The notes under the pieces are model-generated. The model worked only from the letters and a program-made list of their open reading frames with translations, had not been told where the DNA came from and ran no database searches. Shown in pieces: positions 1 to 12,500 of a stretch of DNA of 64,000 nucleotides. Location: positions 88,186,520 through 88,250,519 of the forward strand of contig NC_059471.1 of the NCBI RefSeq assembly GCF_018139145.2, read 5' to 3'. Position 1 is the stretch's first letter; the number at the start of each line of letters is the position of its first letter. Position numbers and translations under genes: made by a program. This DNA is from Gymnogyps californianus. Its lineage: Eukaryota; Chordata; Aves; Accipitriformes; Cathartidae.

Positions 1-3000
1 TGTTTTCCTAATCTCACTTGCTCTGGTGTAAAGCTAGGGTAATTTAACTTGAAGAAATGGAATTACATAAATATGGAGCCTGAACAGAGTGAAAATGAGA
101 TATGCTGTCTTCATGGAAAAACACAAAGCCATGTCACTTCCATACAACTCTTCAGCACAACAGCTGGATAAAATTAAAGCTTGCTTCTCCCACAACGGGA
201 TGTGGTTTGAGCTGTAGTTTGCATATAATTATTGATGACAAACATACTATAATAAAGGAGGTGCAATGCTGCTGGATTTTTGGAATGGAGAAATATGTTA
301 CTGTCTCCAACCCAAAGTGATTTTGTCCTTGGCTGACCATTCACAGTTCAGAGATCCATGCTGTGGCAAATCTTCATGAGGAAAGTCAGATTGTATTTAT
401 TTTAGTAACCAGACTCAAGTAGAAATATTGCCAACAGTTGAAAATACAGTGAGACTTTCAGGACTGATCTCATTCAGAATAAACAAATATGTCTTCTCAA
501 AGATCACAGCAGTGTTCTCTAACCTTTGGGATCACCCAAATCCAGCAACACATCTGGACTTGGGTATGGAGTTAAATAACTGGATTTTATTTCAAGCAGA
601 AGTAACAAATCGCCACCCCCGCAGAACAGCTGAAAATTGATACTGAATTGAACTTTCACCATCTGGTTGCTCAAGGTCAAAAATCTAGCAGTTTCATTTA
701 CGTATCTCCTCCAGAAACAACATGTGGTAAAGCAAGTAGATTTCAAAACCAGCAGCACCCAGGTACTTTAAGCACCTGAGCAATTATCTCTACTCTTTAA
801 AAAGAAAGACAGTAGAACATCTGAGACAGCAGCTGTTAAGTTTTCCTCAAAATTTGCTTACATAGCATGACTATATTTATGATTAAAATCCTGAGGCCAA
901 AGGGTCTGGATAACAACTTTAGTATAGGTCTTCCTGACAGCTTTTGTTCCTTTCCTTCTAGCCCCCTCACCCCCCCAAAAAAAGAAAATGGGCCTTAAGC
1001 AAAAAGCACTAGCATTTCAAACAGTGAATAATGACCTACCAGAAATTATATTCACACAGTAAGAAATACTAAAAGAAAATAAAAGCTATTTACAGGTTTC
1101 TGTTTGTAATGAACTTTGATATATGTACAGCGTCCCACATACATAAACAAAAGTTCAATTTTCCTGGCTTTTTATCATTTAGTAGCTCTGTCCTAGTTCA
1201 CAATAAGCACAATATTTCAGTGAATTTTAGAGAAGCTTTTCTTCCTCTTGGTTCTCCTGGGTATCTGTACTCAAAACAAAACTGTTCTTCCTTTTTTTTT
1301 TTTTTTAATTTTTTATTTTACATGGCTATTTTATAAAATACTTTGAAAACACATATTCTTAAAGACTTCATATTCGTAAGTCTGAAGGAAAAACTAATGT
1401 ACTCAGTAAATCAGCCAGTCAACATACCTTTTTGCCCTCGTGAGAATTAGCTATAGCAATTAAATATACATTAAGGGAAACAACATTAGAAACCAGTTTT
1501 GCTTTTAAAGCTGACCGTGTAGCAGTGGAACGCTGTTGCTCAGCAGATGTGTGCATTCCATCACATCTGCAAACATTCATGACTGGTGGTGATGCATGGA
1601 AGAAAAAAATTGGTGCAGTTTTCTAAATCCAGACTCTGTTTACACAGTTGGCAGTTAGGAAAAAAAAAAAGAATTTTTCTGGTAAACAGAACGCTGCATA
1701 CAAAAATAATGAGGAGTCCCTGCAATGCTAGGATCACTTTCTGATGAAAAGTAAGTCTTTAACATGTGAAAATGATATAGGGCAAAGACAAGCAACTAGA
1801 AAACATGTTCAGAAAAGACATCCTTTATAAACTGGTAACAGAGCAGACATTATCTGATACTTTGTACTAAATGATGCCCAATTACATTATCATTAGTAAT
1901 AATAAGCCTCAAATACAGAGCAATTTTTGTCCTATGAAATGGAACCATCTTAAAAAAGTCGAGAGGGTGTTTTTGTTTTTCTTTTCTAGAAACTGTAACA
2001 ACCACAGGACTTGCTTGAGTTTAGAAAGCAGCCCAGTGGCCAAGTCAGGAACAGAACTGGCATCTCAAGTTTCTGGCTCGAACTGGGAAACGCTGCCTCT
2101 ATTTCCTCCATCATTCGTTCCCAACTGATGAAGCACGTCTCATTAGGGAGGTGCATCAACATGAAAGGTCAGGCACATTGTGGACTGTTACAGGCTGTAA
2201 GATAACACTGTACCCTAGCACTGACAAATCTTTAGAGAAAACGTATCAGCAGGGAAGAGGTTTCTTTCCCCTCCTTCATACCTGCACAGGTGTGACAAAG
2301 GCGGCAAAGAGGTTTTTGGTATGGGAGGCAGAAATGGGAAGGGAAGAAAGGAAAAAAAAAATCCCACACCCAACCAACGATACATTAACAAGGCCTTGCT
2401 AAATTAACTCTGAACCCTTGGAGGAGACATATATTTACTTGCTATGCTCTAAAGATGAAGAATTTAGATCAGTTAACTTAAAGTGTTAAGGAGCATGCAT
2501 ATCCTTGACAAATGTTAAGACAAATAAAATTACCTGTCTTTCCCTCTTTCTTCATCAATGTGAAGAAGATAACTACAAGTCAAACTTGCAAATGTTCAGC
2601 TTTTCCAGGTTATTTTGCTGCTGTAGCCACATACTATTATCAGTCTTTATCCTTTACCTGTTTGATGCCAAGTGATCTAGTGTTCTACTTCTGGGCTCGC
2701 TCTTCATTTGAAGCAGCATGGATTTCCAGGGGCTTGTCACCATCTGCATCACCCTTGAGGAGGGAAAAATATGCACAAAATTTCAATTGAGGCAATCCAT
2801 GATTAATGTTTTTGCCAGAACAGAAACCTTCTTCAAAAGCTGAAACAAAAGCGTCTTGCAAAATCAAGTGGTTCATAAGACTAATTCAGTATAATATACT
2901 CAAATATGATCTTCTCCGAAACGGTTTCTAGATTTTAGTCTTCCTGTAGTTAGCTGAGCAATTAAAGGATTTGAAAGAACAAGCAGTTCAACAGAAATGC

Positions 3001-3282
3001 TTTAATTGACTCATTTTGCCTGCACTAATAACAGAGGATGAATTCCCACTGAGTAGTTGCTATTTTGCATTCTCTGAATTCTGTGTGGATTTATACAATA
3101 GGTCTCTTTGAGTACATATCCTTTGAGAGAGTGTTTTCACACTTTCCCCAAAATAAATGACAGAAATCAAAGAACAAAGAGGGGCTTGTTAGAGTGTCTG
3201 GTCTATCTATTTGCCAAGTATCCTATAACAAATAGGCATTTGATTATCGTTTTAAATAGATATCAATTAAAAAAAAAAACTT

Positions 3283-3715
3283 AAAGGGCCACACACATGG
3301 CTGGGGGGACTGAAGCACATGACATACAAGGACAGGCTGAGACATGTGGGTCTGTTCAGCCTGGAAAGACCAGACAAAGGGAGAACCTAATTGCTATCCA
3401 CAATTCCATAATGGGCATTTACATATTTGGAAGAGCTAGGCTCTTCTCAGAGGTTCGTTACCAAAAGGACATGGAGCAACGGACATGGAGCATAGCAAAT
3501 TTCTATTAGATCTAAGGCGGGGCGGGGAATGTATCACACCACTGATCAAGCACTGGAGCAGGTTTTCCAGAGAACTTTTTGAATCTCCATCCTTGGAAAT
3601 ATTCAGCAATTGACTGCACAAAGCCTGAGCCACCAAATTTAACTTCAAAGCTGTCTCTGCTTTGAACAGGGGGTTGGATGAAATGATCAGAGGTCGCATC
3701 CAGCCTCAATTATTC
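3283..3715 (+). repeat. Degraded CR1-type LINE 3' fragment
   Basis: The order of phrases matches the 3' part of a CR1 LINE read on the plus strand: 'gacaggctgagacatgtggg', then 'ttcagcctggaaagaccag', later 'gaatctccatccttggaaat' and a terminal 'gggttggatgaaatgatc' close to the usual CR1 tail. Many substitutions and small gaps break the reading frame, so this is an old, inactive copy. Boundaries are approximate. Confidence 0.75.
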
Positions 3716-6700
3716 TTAAATTGTACACATGAAAATTAAATGGCATTTTCTTTTTATTCTAAAAATATATTTTTACCAATATGACTTAAATGTGATAGAA
3801 AAGGTAACAAAAGAAGCCAGAAGAGACTGGAAAATACAAACATTTCACAGGATGGGTCAAATTTATGTCCCAGCACAAATTAAACACTATGAATAAGGCA
3901 CTGAGTCTATGAGACCCTGCATATGCTGCGCTGGAGATACAGACTCAATACATCAAGATTCAATTATGAAGATAATTCTTAAATTTCTTATTCAAAATAC
4001 ACCTAGCAAGACCTTTAAAAGGTAATTCTTTCTTTCAAAAACCCATTTTGTTTTGATCACTACCCCGGATATTTCATAGTATAGGAAATCACATCCACAA
4101 ACCACACCTATTTCAAAATAATGATCTACTCTGTGATTTTCCTGTACAGGAACTTGTAAGTTATGACATTTTACTACAATTTATAATGAATAATCTGACT
4201 CACGATGCCTCATCTCAGGGATTACTCAATCCCGAACAAATGAACTAAAAATAAGTTGTTCACAGGGAGTTCTATGTTCTTCCACTTGCTTGTTTGAACT
4301 TGTAAAAAGCAAATACCATCTAGGTAAGCTTTTTTTTTTGTCCTGAAAGAGGAAAAAAACCAAAGCACCACACACACATACAGGAAAAATAGGGGTCTTG
4401 CTCAGTTCCTTTGTTTCTGTGAGCTCAGTAGATCTCATCACAGTGCTTGTCTTCACTAGAACTATTAAGCCTGAGTTATTTAATTCAAGCCAATCCACTG
4501 CTAAACTGTCATTCCTCACACAAACTCATTTGCTGAATTAGCAATTAAGAAGTTCTTTTAACTCCATCCACTGTATGTGCCCACTACGTAAACAGTGAGC
4601 CTGAGTGAGACTGATCAAGCAGTAATTTGGGTAGCCAGAAAAGGACATCCTTTGAGCTGGCACAGGAAATAAAAACACCTATTTTTACAACAAAGTGTCA
4701 AAGTCCTCTAGTCACTCTCAAAACCAGATCAGATGCAAATAATGTGTTTAGATCAATGACCCAGAAGACAGACCTCCTCTGTGCCATGATGCCCTCTCAT
4801 AATTAGAAGCAGGCACATATTCAAGACAGTCTTTCTACTTTCTGGCTCAACACAACCACCCATAATATATCTGGGTGGCCAGAGGAGTTCACACATCAGA
4901 GCTCTATCGCACAGCAGAAGGGGAAATACTTTGCATTCTTAAGTTTCTGACAGTTTCAACAGAAAGGTAACTGATAAGAAATCTCCGTAACACATTCATT
5001 AGTAAAGTGTTCAATACATTGGGATTCCATGGGATTAAAAAAAAATTAAAAAAAAATCATTATTTGAAATTGAAAATAATATTGGAACTAAGGGGACCAT
5101 ACACAATGCTTTTTGTAAGGTTTCAGTACATGAGTGATTTAAAAAACCCAACTTAGCTCACAGTATCTAACAGAGATACATTGAGATCTAAATTTTAAAC
5201 AACTTAAAACACCCACAATGATTTCTCTGAAAATTTTCCTTCCATACAGAGAAAAATGCCCCAAAGCAACCTAGCCTAATGTCAAAAAAAAGCCCCAAAT
5301 GTGTGGTGACTTTTTTCTCACATTACAGTCTAGCCAGATGCAGAAGTTAGTTTCTGTTGCTACCTCTGAAAAAGTCTTGCAGGTGGCCAGGCCCTTTTAC
5401 ACTGGCACCTAACCTTAGACATTATAACTCCAAAGGTAGGTATACATCTCTCTCACGCAAAACTCTTGAAAGGTAGAGTCTGGCCACCAGAAAAAAAACA
5501 GCAGCTGCAAAAGAAAAACAAAGGCTCATCTGGGCTCACAGATTAATAATTTACCTTTTCTTCTGTCCTCTTTTGTTTGCAATGTATTGCTTAGAATAAA
5601 GAAAACGTCACTGGTTTACCTTATTCATCCTCCCCCAGTCAATCAATAACTTATTCTCCTTTTATTTTTAGTTGAACTTGAACTTAACTCTCTCAGAAAT
5701 ATGAAGCGTTTTTAAAAATGCTACTCTAAGTTGCCCTTAAAAAGCCCAACGTTTTGCGGAGTAGATTGTGTCTTTCCCACCTCTAACACATTTAAATTCA
5801 CCACTGCCCATACTAAGGATCAAATCCAAAAGAAGAAATAATTTTTACAAGTTTTACTCTGTTGTTCTTACTACCAAACAATAAAAGGAGAGCATATGAC
5901 AGGGAACAGTATTTTCTGTCAGAAGCAGGTGTTTATCTTTTAGTTCAGATGACCAAACTTTTGCTTGTCTGTTCAGAAGCTACCAAAGACAAGTCTTAGA
6001 AGCATTTGCTGTAGAAAGAAGCTCTCTCAGCTGCTTATGTTGTGTTTTAAAGGATGCTCATAACACAAGTCACTTAACAACTCTCCTCTTAAAACACAAT
6101 TTAAGGTTTGCTATGGTCACAATCTATGATGCTGACGGTAAAGCTCCCCAGCCAACACACTGACACCACAACTTCCACCAGAGCTTTCAGGTGAGGAAAG
6201 TTCAGGTCCGCAATTTCCTTGATGCTTGTTCTGAGCAAGAGCAGGAAACCAGCACTCAAAGCTGAGCAGTCTTTGCACTTGGCAGTGCTCTGTCACCAGC
6301 TAGCACTTAATAAAATACCCAGAGATAGCCATATAGATAGATTTTTAATATTTACATATTTTATGTGTGTAATAAATAGATATATATATTTTTTTTAACC
6401 TATAGATATTAGTATTGCTAAGTCACAGATGGTGTCTATCAACAGACCAGGCAGGAATGAAAACCAAACAATAAGCCACAAGAGTTTCTCTCAATCTCTG
6501 AAGCTGTTTAAACAATCAAATGACAAACAGAAGAAGGGGGGCAGGGGGAGAGGGGAAATCCGTTTTCTGTAAGATCTGATTACTGATTGGACCAGTGGGA
6601 AAGAGCACACACATGAAGAAGGGAACAAGACCTGAAATGGATGGTGTTTTTAGAGCTCTAGTGCTGTCTGGTTTTTCACATTTTGGCCACTTCAGTAAAA

Positions 6701-7292
6701 ACAACGGGTGCCAATTCAGCGTCGGTGGAAGAGAGAATCCAGAATAGCTGAAAATACAGCAAAAGTCTTTGAGTGGTATAAAGACAAGACAAAGTGAGAA
6801 CTAACTGAAGAAAAACAATTTTTCTATGTGTTTCAGTACGTATTAGCTCACTGGCTGGAACAAAACCTGGGTTTAAGTGACTTGGTGCCATAACACATGC
6901 CCTTGTCACTTGAAGATGAAGTCATTATAGTATGAGAGCTAACAACCCTACAGCACAATGCAACAGTACAAATTACAGAAGTATCGAAACCAGAGGCAGA
7001 ATAGGAAGGGCAAAAAGGCTGCATTTCATGAAAATAAACATCAAATGAGCTGACTGACAAACAGGACCCGATTCTTAGAAACTTACAGGTGGTATGTATT
7101 GAACTGTGGCTCTGAAATACTGATCTTTAAGCAGTTTCTGCAAATAAGTTATAATCCTTTGTATAGAAAACCACAGTCTTTAAGTTTATGCTGTTGCATA
7201 AAATCCTCAAGCTGCTATAGTTCATCCATCCCTCTGACCTAAGGACAGGTATTAAAGCTGATAAACTCAGCCAGTATTAAACAGAGATTGCT

Positions 7293-7311
7293 GGGGGGGG
7301 GGGGGGGGGGG
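7293..7311 (+). repeat. Homopolymer G19
   Basis: Nineteen consecutive G, followed by GAGAAG and an A-run. A tract this long can form a G-quadruplex on the plus strand and is prone to sequencing slippage, so the printed length may be inexact. Confidence 0.9.
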
Positions 7312-8735
7312 AGAAGAAAAAAAAAAAGCTGCAATTCACTGGCTTAACAGTTCAGCTAGTTCAACACTTCTGTAGGCACTGGAAGGCAAAAAGTGTAGAA
7401 GAAAAGAAATGTAGAAAAAGATGATCTTGCATGAACTATGATATTATTGGGCAGAGGGACCAGTTACTCACAAAGACTAGCTGAAGGCAATGCAGGGTAT
7501 TAGCCTTCATAATTGCAAAAGCCCAGTAATGGAAGTTTGATGCCACCTAAGGCTACTCAAAAGGGTTTCAAACACATAATTCTAAAAAACTGCATAAAGG
7601 CATAAGTTGGTATGATTCTCTACAAATTTTGCACGCTAAGTTTAAGATAAACAAGGTTTGAGGGACACATCTTCCATTTCACTATCACTTCCCCTGAAGA
7701 TTTGCAACCTGATAATATAAATGTTAATACTAATTCCACTGATTTTTGTGGAATTAATTCTTGTGAGTAAAGATCACTCAAGTAAGCAGAAGATTTTCAG
7801 AAGATAAAACCCTTAAAATATACCTGGCCTCCCAACAAGATGATTTAGATTTCTTCTACCATCTCCTCTACCTGGAGGAAGAAGTAGAAAAGTTGTCCAC
7901 TTGATATCGAGATAAAGTATACAGAAGCTGAATAACTACTCCTGCTGTCCCTTATTAGGAAAATGTTTCATCCTTCTGGAAATAAAAAATGGGAACACTG
8001 ATTTTTACTTATGGTACTTGTATAGTTTTAGCAGAAGGCTTTCATCCTGACATCCTGAAGAGCTGGCTCCTTCAGCAAGCCAGCTTCAGGATACCAGAAT
8101 GCTATACTGTAAACAGCATATTCAAAACCTTATCAGACAGACTTGCTGTATGGAGGGGCTCCAGCCACCGTGTTTTGAAATGTAGCAGCAGAAGGTCCTG
8201 GAATTCATCTTTCTTGGCAGAACTGAGATTTCAGTTGATATGACCTCAATTTGGCACAGGTTTTTGTTTCATAAAACCTTAAGAAAATTAACATACCACA
8301 TCTATTTTAATGACATATTGCTGCACAAACATGAAGTTATGCACAGCTGTGGTACCTATGACTATCAAACAAATTATGAGCAACAAAACAAATTAACACA
8401 AGCCAAGAAGAGCCACCCATGTATTGCTTGACTATTTGCAAGAATCCTTTGTGTAGCAACAGGAAAATGCTAGAGTGAATGTCACAAAAACAAAAAATAA
8501 CATCTTTTGCTCTGGCATGGTTTCACAAAATGGGTTACATCTGCTGTAAAAACAACTCAAGAATAACATTTATATTTGCCTTCACTAGTTAAGGAATCTA
8601 GCTGCCTAGTACGACAATACGAAATAAATATACAAAAACAACCCAATTCTTTTACAGGGCTGTCAAATTAAGACAGAAGTCCCAGAATCTATCCTAGAAT
8701 GCTTTGCCAATTTTAGTACATGACAGTTAGAAGTA

Positions 8736-8741
8736 TTTATT
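8736..8741 (-). promoter_or_regulatory. Putative APOO poly(A) signal (AATAAA)
   Basis: TTTATT on the plus strand is AATAAA on the minus strand. It is the first canonical hexamer downstream of the proposed APOO stop codon and would give a 3' UTR of about 0.8 kb. Use of this site is inferred; no transcript data are available. Confidence 0.45.
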
Positions 8742-9551
8742 TTCTTCCATGACACTTCTGTATCAGTAAAAGCTCCAATAAAAATGCAACTTGAACAGAA
8801 ATTCTTTTGCTGGAAAAGTTGATAATAATTTGGTGGATCTAATAATCTGTATGAACAAAAAGTACTTTTTTGCCCTAGTATAACCACACAGCATTAGAGG
8901 CAGACTGAAAAGGTTTTTCTAGGGTAGACTTCACTTCTCACATCTCATGTTAGGGACATACCAGTGCTTATATGTATAAAAAAAGTTAGAGGTTTTCATT
9001 TTTAACTGTGACTGACCACATCCTGATAGAACATCACAACACCATCTTAAAAAAAACCCCAAAACAACAAAAAAAAAAAAACCAAACCCACCCCTACCCG
9101 CCCAAATTCTCAACTATGTATGTTATACTGCTTCACCAACACAGACCAAAGGAAGATTCAGAGCAGACTTCTTCCATTAGAAATGCCTTTCAGTCCACAT
9201 TCTAGTGACTTCAAAAGCATGTGACTTTTTACAACCACTGTTCAGCTTCTCTAGACAGCAGGGAGACGATACCATCCCTTTAACAACTTCAGAGGACAAA
9301 GAAACAACGAGGCTGCATGCTCCAGTGGTAAGAGATCACTGAACATCTGAAATGCAGGCAATTTCATCAGGTGCGTAGTGCTTCTTCAGTTGAGTCACAG
9401 GATTCTTCTGTCTTGCCTAATCCATCAAGTTAAATGGCAACAGTTAACACTAACAATATCTGAACAATTAGATGAACTTTAGCAGGAAACCATTCAATGG
9501 CATTTCACTCCTTTGTGCAAAAAACATATTTTGGGAACTAAGGGGTGTGAT
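8742..9551 (-). other. Putative APOO 3' UTR
   Basis: Minus-strand sequence between the proposed terminal stop codon (9554-9552) and the first AATAAA. It contains a run of T on the minus strand (A-rich on plus near 9068-9080). No other gene is visible here. The assignment depends entirely on the terminal exon call. Confidence 0.45.
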
Positions 9552-9560
9552 TTAAAGATT
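9552..9560 (-). CDS. APOO: APOO probable terminal coding exon (Asn-Leu-stop)
   Basis: A strong acceptor on the minus strand (polypyrimidine CTTCTTTCTCTTCCTCCTTG then CAG) is followed by AAT CTT TAA in the phase left by exon 7. It brings the protein to 199 aa, close to the human length. This is a splice-site and length inference; the two residues cannot be verified by homology. Confidence 0.5.
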   Translation of the reverse strand, partial: NL

Positions 9561-12500
9561 CTGCAAGGAGGAAGAGAAAGAAGTGTGTTTACTTAGTGGT
9601 CTCTGCAATTTTGCATGTCGTTTGTTTTTCTGCTGAGGTAGCAAGTGCTTGAATAAGCCTTATAATAAGATGAAAGCTTCAGAAGTTTTTGCCTTCCAAT
9701 AACAACCACGTGTTTCCTTTTGAAAGCCTGGGACACAATAAAATAAAAAGCTCAGCTAGTTTTTACTGATGCTGTCAGTTTGTCTTTCTGAAATATTTTA
9801 ATGTTGCCTATTTTTTTGAGATACTTTTTGACAGCCTAGGTTTTAGGAAAGGTACAGTACAATTAACTAACCTTTGTTTATTCAAAAGAGCTATACAAGT
9901 GCATTTACTGAAGCGCTTCGGGCCAATACAGGACAAGTATCCACTGATGAAAGCCTGCACTCTCATAGGACTCAGCAACTGCGAGGACACATGAGCATTT
10001 CTCCAACCCAGCTTGTTTGGAACTAGTCCCACACCTAGACATACCTAGGGAACTCGATCCCATACCTGCAGTCTATTCAAATGCAATTGCCTCTCCAAAA
10101 CCTCTCTCTCTCAGTGGCTATCCCCCTTACGTCTTAGGCCTCTGGGTTGAAAATACCATGTTCTGGTCCGATAGGACTTCTGGTTTACAACAACCCAGAA
10201 GCTACACATCATTGTCAACCTAGTATGAACTGTTACCAGTTGTGAACTATGGCTCGATCAGGAGGTCCACAGCAGAAGACCAAGACCTTCTGCTGGTTCA
10301 AAGTTGTTTTCAAATCACCTGTTAGTTTTGCCAGGCTACATTAAACAACTAAAATAAGAGATGGGAAGCAGTCTGCAGCTAGGGCAGCAGTTTGTATCAA
10401 CAGAATAAGCATAGTTGCTTAGAAATCAGGAATTAAAGATACAGTGAGTTTAGAACCGAACTTAAAACCACAAAAGCTTTACATTACACACCTGATCTTT
10501 TATTTCTTTAAGTAGCAGTTAAAAAAATTCCCTAAAAACCTTACAGGCTCTCCCTGGCACACATTTAATCACCTCGCGCAGTTCTCCGGTCTCTTACACT
10601 CTGCTTCACTGAGCCATCTACAAATATTTCTTAGAAGTCAGTTTGCTTATCTGTATCAGAGAGGTACAACTACAAAGACTGCTCCTGTAGGGTAACAGAA
10701 ATGTCTAATAGATAAAAACCAAAAACATCATTAAGATACTTGACTCCAGAAGCTTCATGCAGGTTCTAAATTATGATCAAGACATTACATAATGTAATGA
10801 TTCATTAAAACAAGTTCCCATTTCTTCACAAGTCAGTGCTAATCTTCAACTAATATCATTAATCAATCACACTGCACTTATTTTGAAACTTGGTAGCATT
10901 TTGTAGAATGCAAAATGCATTTGAAGGAGCAAAATAGAATCTTATTTCTGATTTTTTGGGGGGAGTATTTATGAGTATTTGTTCTAAGATAATGATGCCA
11001 CTGTGTACTGCTCTATCGGACATTACTATCCAGTCATAACATCTAGCAATTTGTAGAAGCAAACAATTATAGATATACAAAACTAAAATTCTACAATTCA
11101 CTACAGTTGTGTATTATGTTTGAACAATTCTACAAAGTTTAAGTTCTGTGTCCAGTTCTAGGTTCCCCAGCACAAGAGAGACATGGACATACTGGAGGGA
11201 GCCCAATGAAGGGCCACAAAGATGCTGAAGGGACTGGAGCATCTCTCCTATGAGGACAGGCTGAGAGAGCTGGGACTGCTCAGCCTGGAGAAGAGAAGGC
11301 TCAGGGGGATCTCATCAGTGCATATAAATACCTGCGGGGAGGGTGCAAAGAGGACGGAGCCAGGGTCTTTTCAGTGGTGCCCAGTGACAGGACCAGAGGC
11401 AATGGGCACAAACTGAACACAGGAGGCTCCGTCTGAACATCAGGAACCACTCTTTCACTGTGAGGGTGACTGAGCCCTGGCACAGGTTGCTCAGGGAGGT
11501 TGTAGAGTCTCCCTCCTTGGAGATATTCAAAGACATCTGGACATCGTCTTGGGCAACCAGCTCTAGGTGCCCCAGCTTGAGCAGGCAGGCGCTTGTACCA
11601 GATGACCTCCAGAAGTCCCTTCCAACCTCAACATTCTGTGGTTTTATATAAAAATATAATATACATTATACATATAAAAAACCTAATATAAATATAAAAT
11701 CTTAATATACACTGCTTTAACATACACAAACATATTAACAAATAGTTAGATACCAATACAAACGCTAACTCAAAACCCAGGATAAATTAATTCATGTACA
11801 CTGAATAATATAACTTAAATATAGCGCAACTACTGTGATGACTATAAATCAACTATGGAAGAGCACACTTGCTGAGATATTGAGATTTAACGTAACTAAA
11901 GGCACACATGCCTTAAAATGGTGGTATTGTATAAGCCTGGACCACGCGAGTGCTGTAAAAAAAGGCTTCCCTTCTCTGGTGAAGTATGCAAGGAAATCCT
12001 ACTGTATCACTGATGCTCTGTAGAGGGATTAGGGAAAGCTGCTCCATTCTAAAACTGAAAATAAGCATGCAGGCATTCACTTAGTTGTATTAGCAATGTT
12101 AATTAAAAAATACTGTTTTAAAGAAACCTCAGTGCTTGCCAAACTCTGGGAAAAAAAAAGCCATTATGTTAGCGCTTGCTCTGTCATCAGATGCAGGCAT
12201 CTCTAAAGCAAGACATCAGTCTGCTTTGCATAACACAGAACAGTAATGCCAGACCAAAAAAAAAAGTGACTTGTAGAACAGAAAATAAAGACGAATGTTA
12301 TTCTAACTAAACAAAACAAAGCAAAAAAAAAAATCACGTATGTCAATGTTAGTCTGACCCCTCGTACACTGTCTAACAATTGGAAATCTAAAAAGCAGAA
12401 GCTTTCAGCAATGACTGCACTTGGTACCTCACCAGGATGCCCGGTTCAAAGCAGATTCAAAAGAAACTCAGTTTTTATTGGCAGTCTTCTGGATGAGAAC

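Larger units (their letters stand above)
1..8735. other. Intergenic region downstream of APOO
   Basis: AT-rich single-copy-looking DNA between the putative APOO poly(A) signal and the window edge. No open frame here resembles a known protein, and I saw no splice-flanked conserved exon. In human the next gene on this side is SAT1, but none of its conserved acetyltransferase motifs could be found, so it would lie outside the window. The stretch holds an old CR1 fragment (separate entry), a G19 tract at 7293-7311, several short A-runs, and at about 2030-2110 a segment resembling the body of an ancient tRNA-derived SINE (too degraded to call). Confidence 0.6.
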
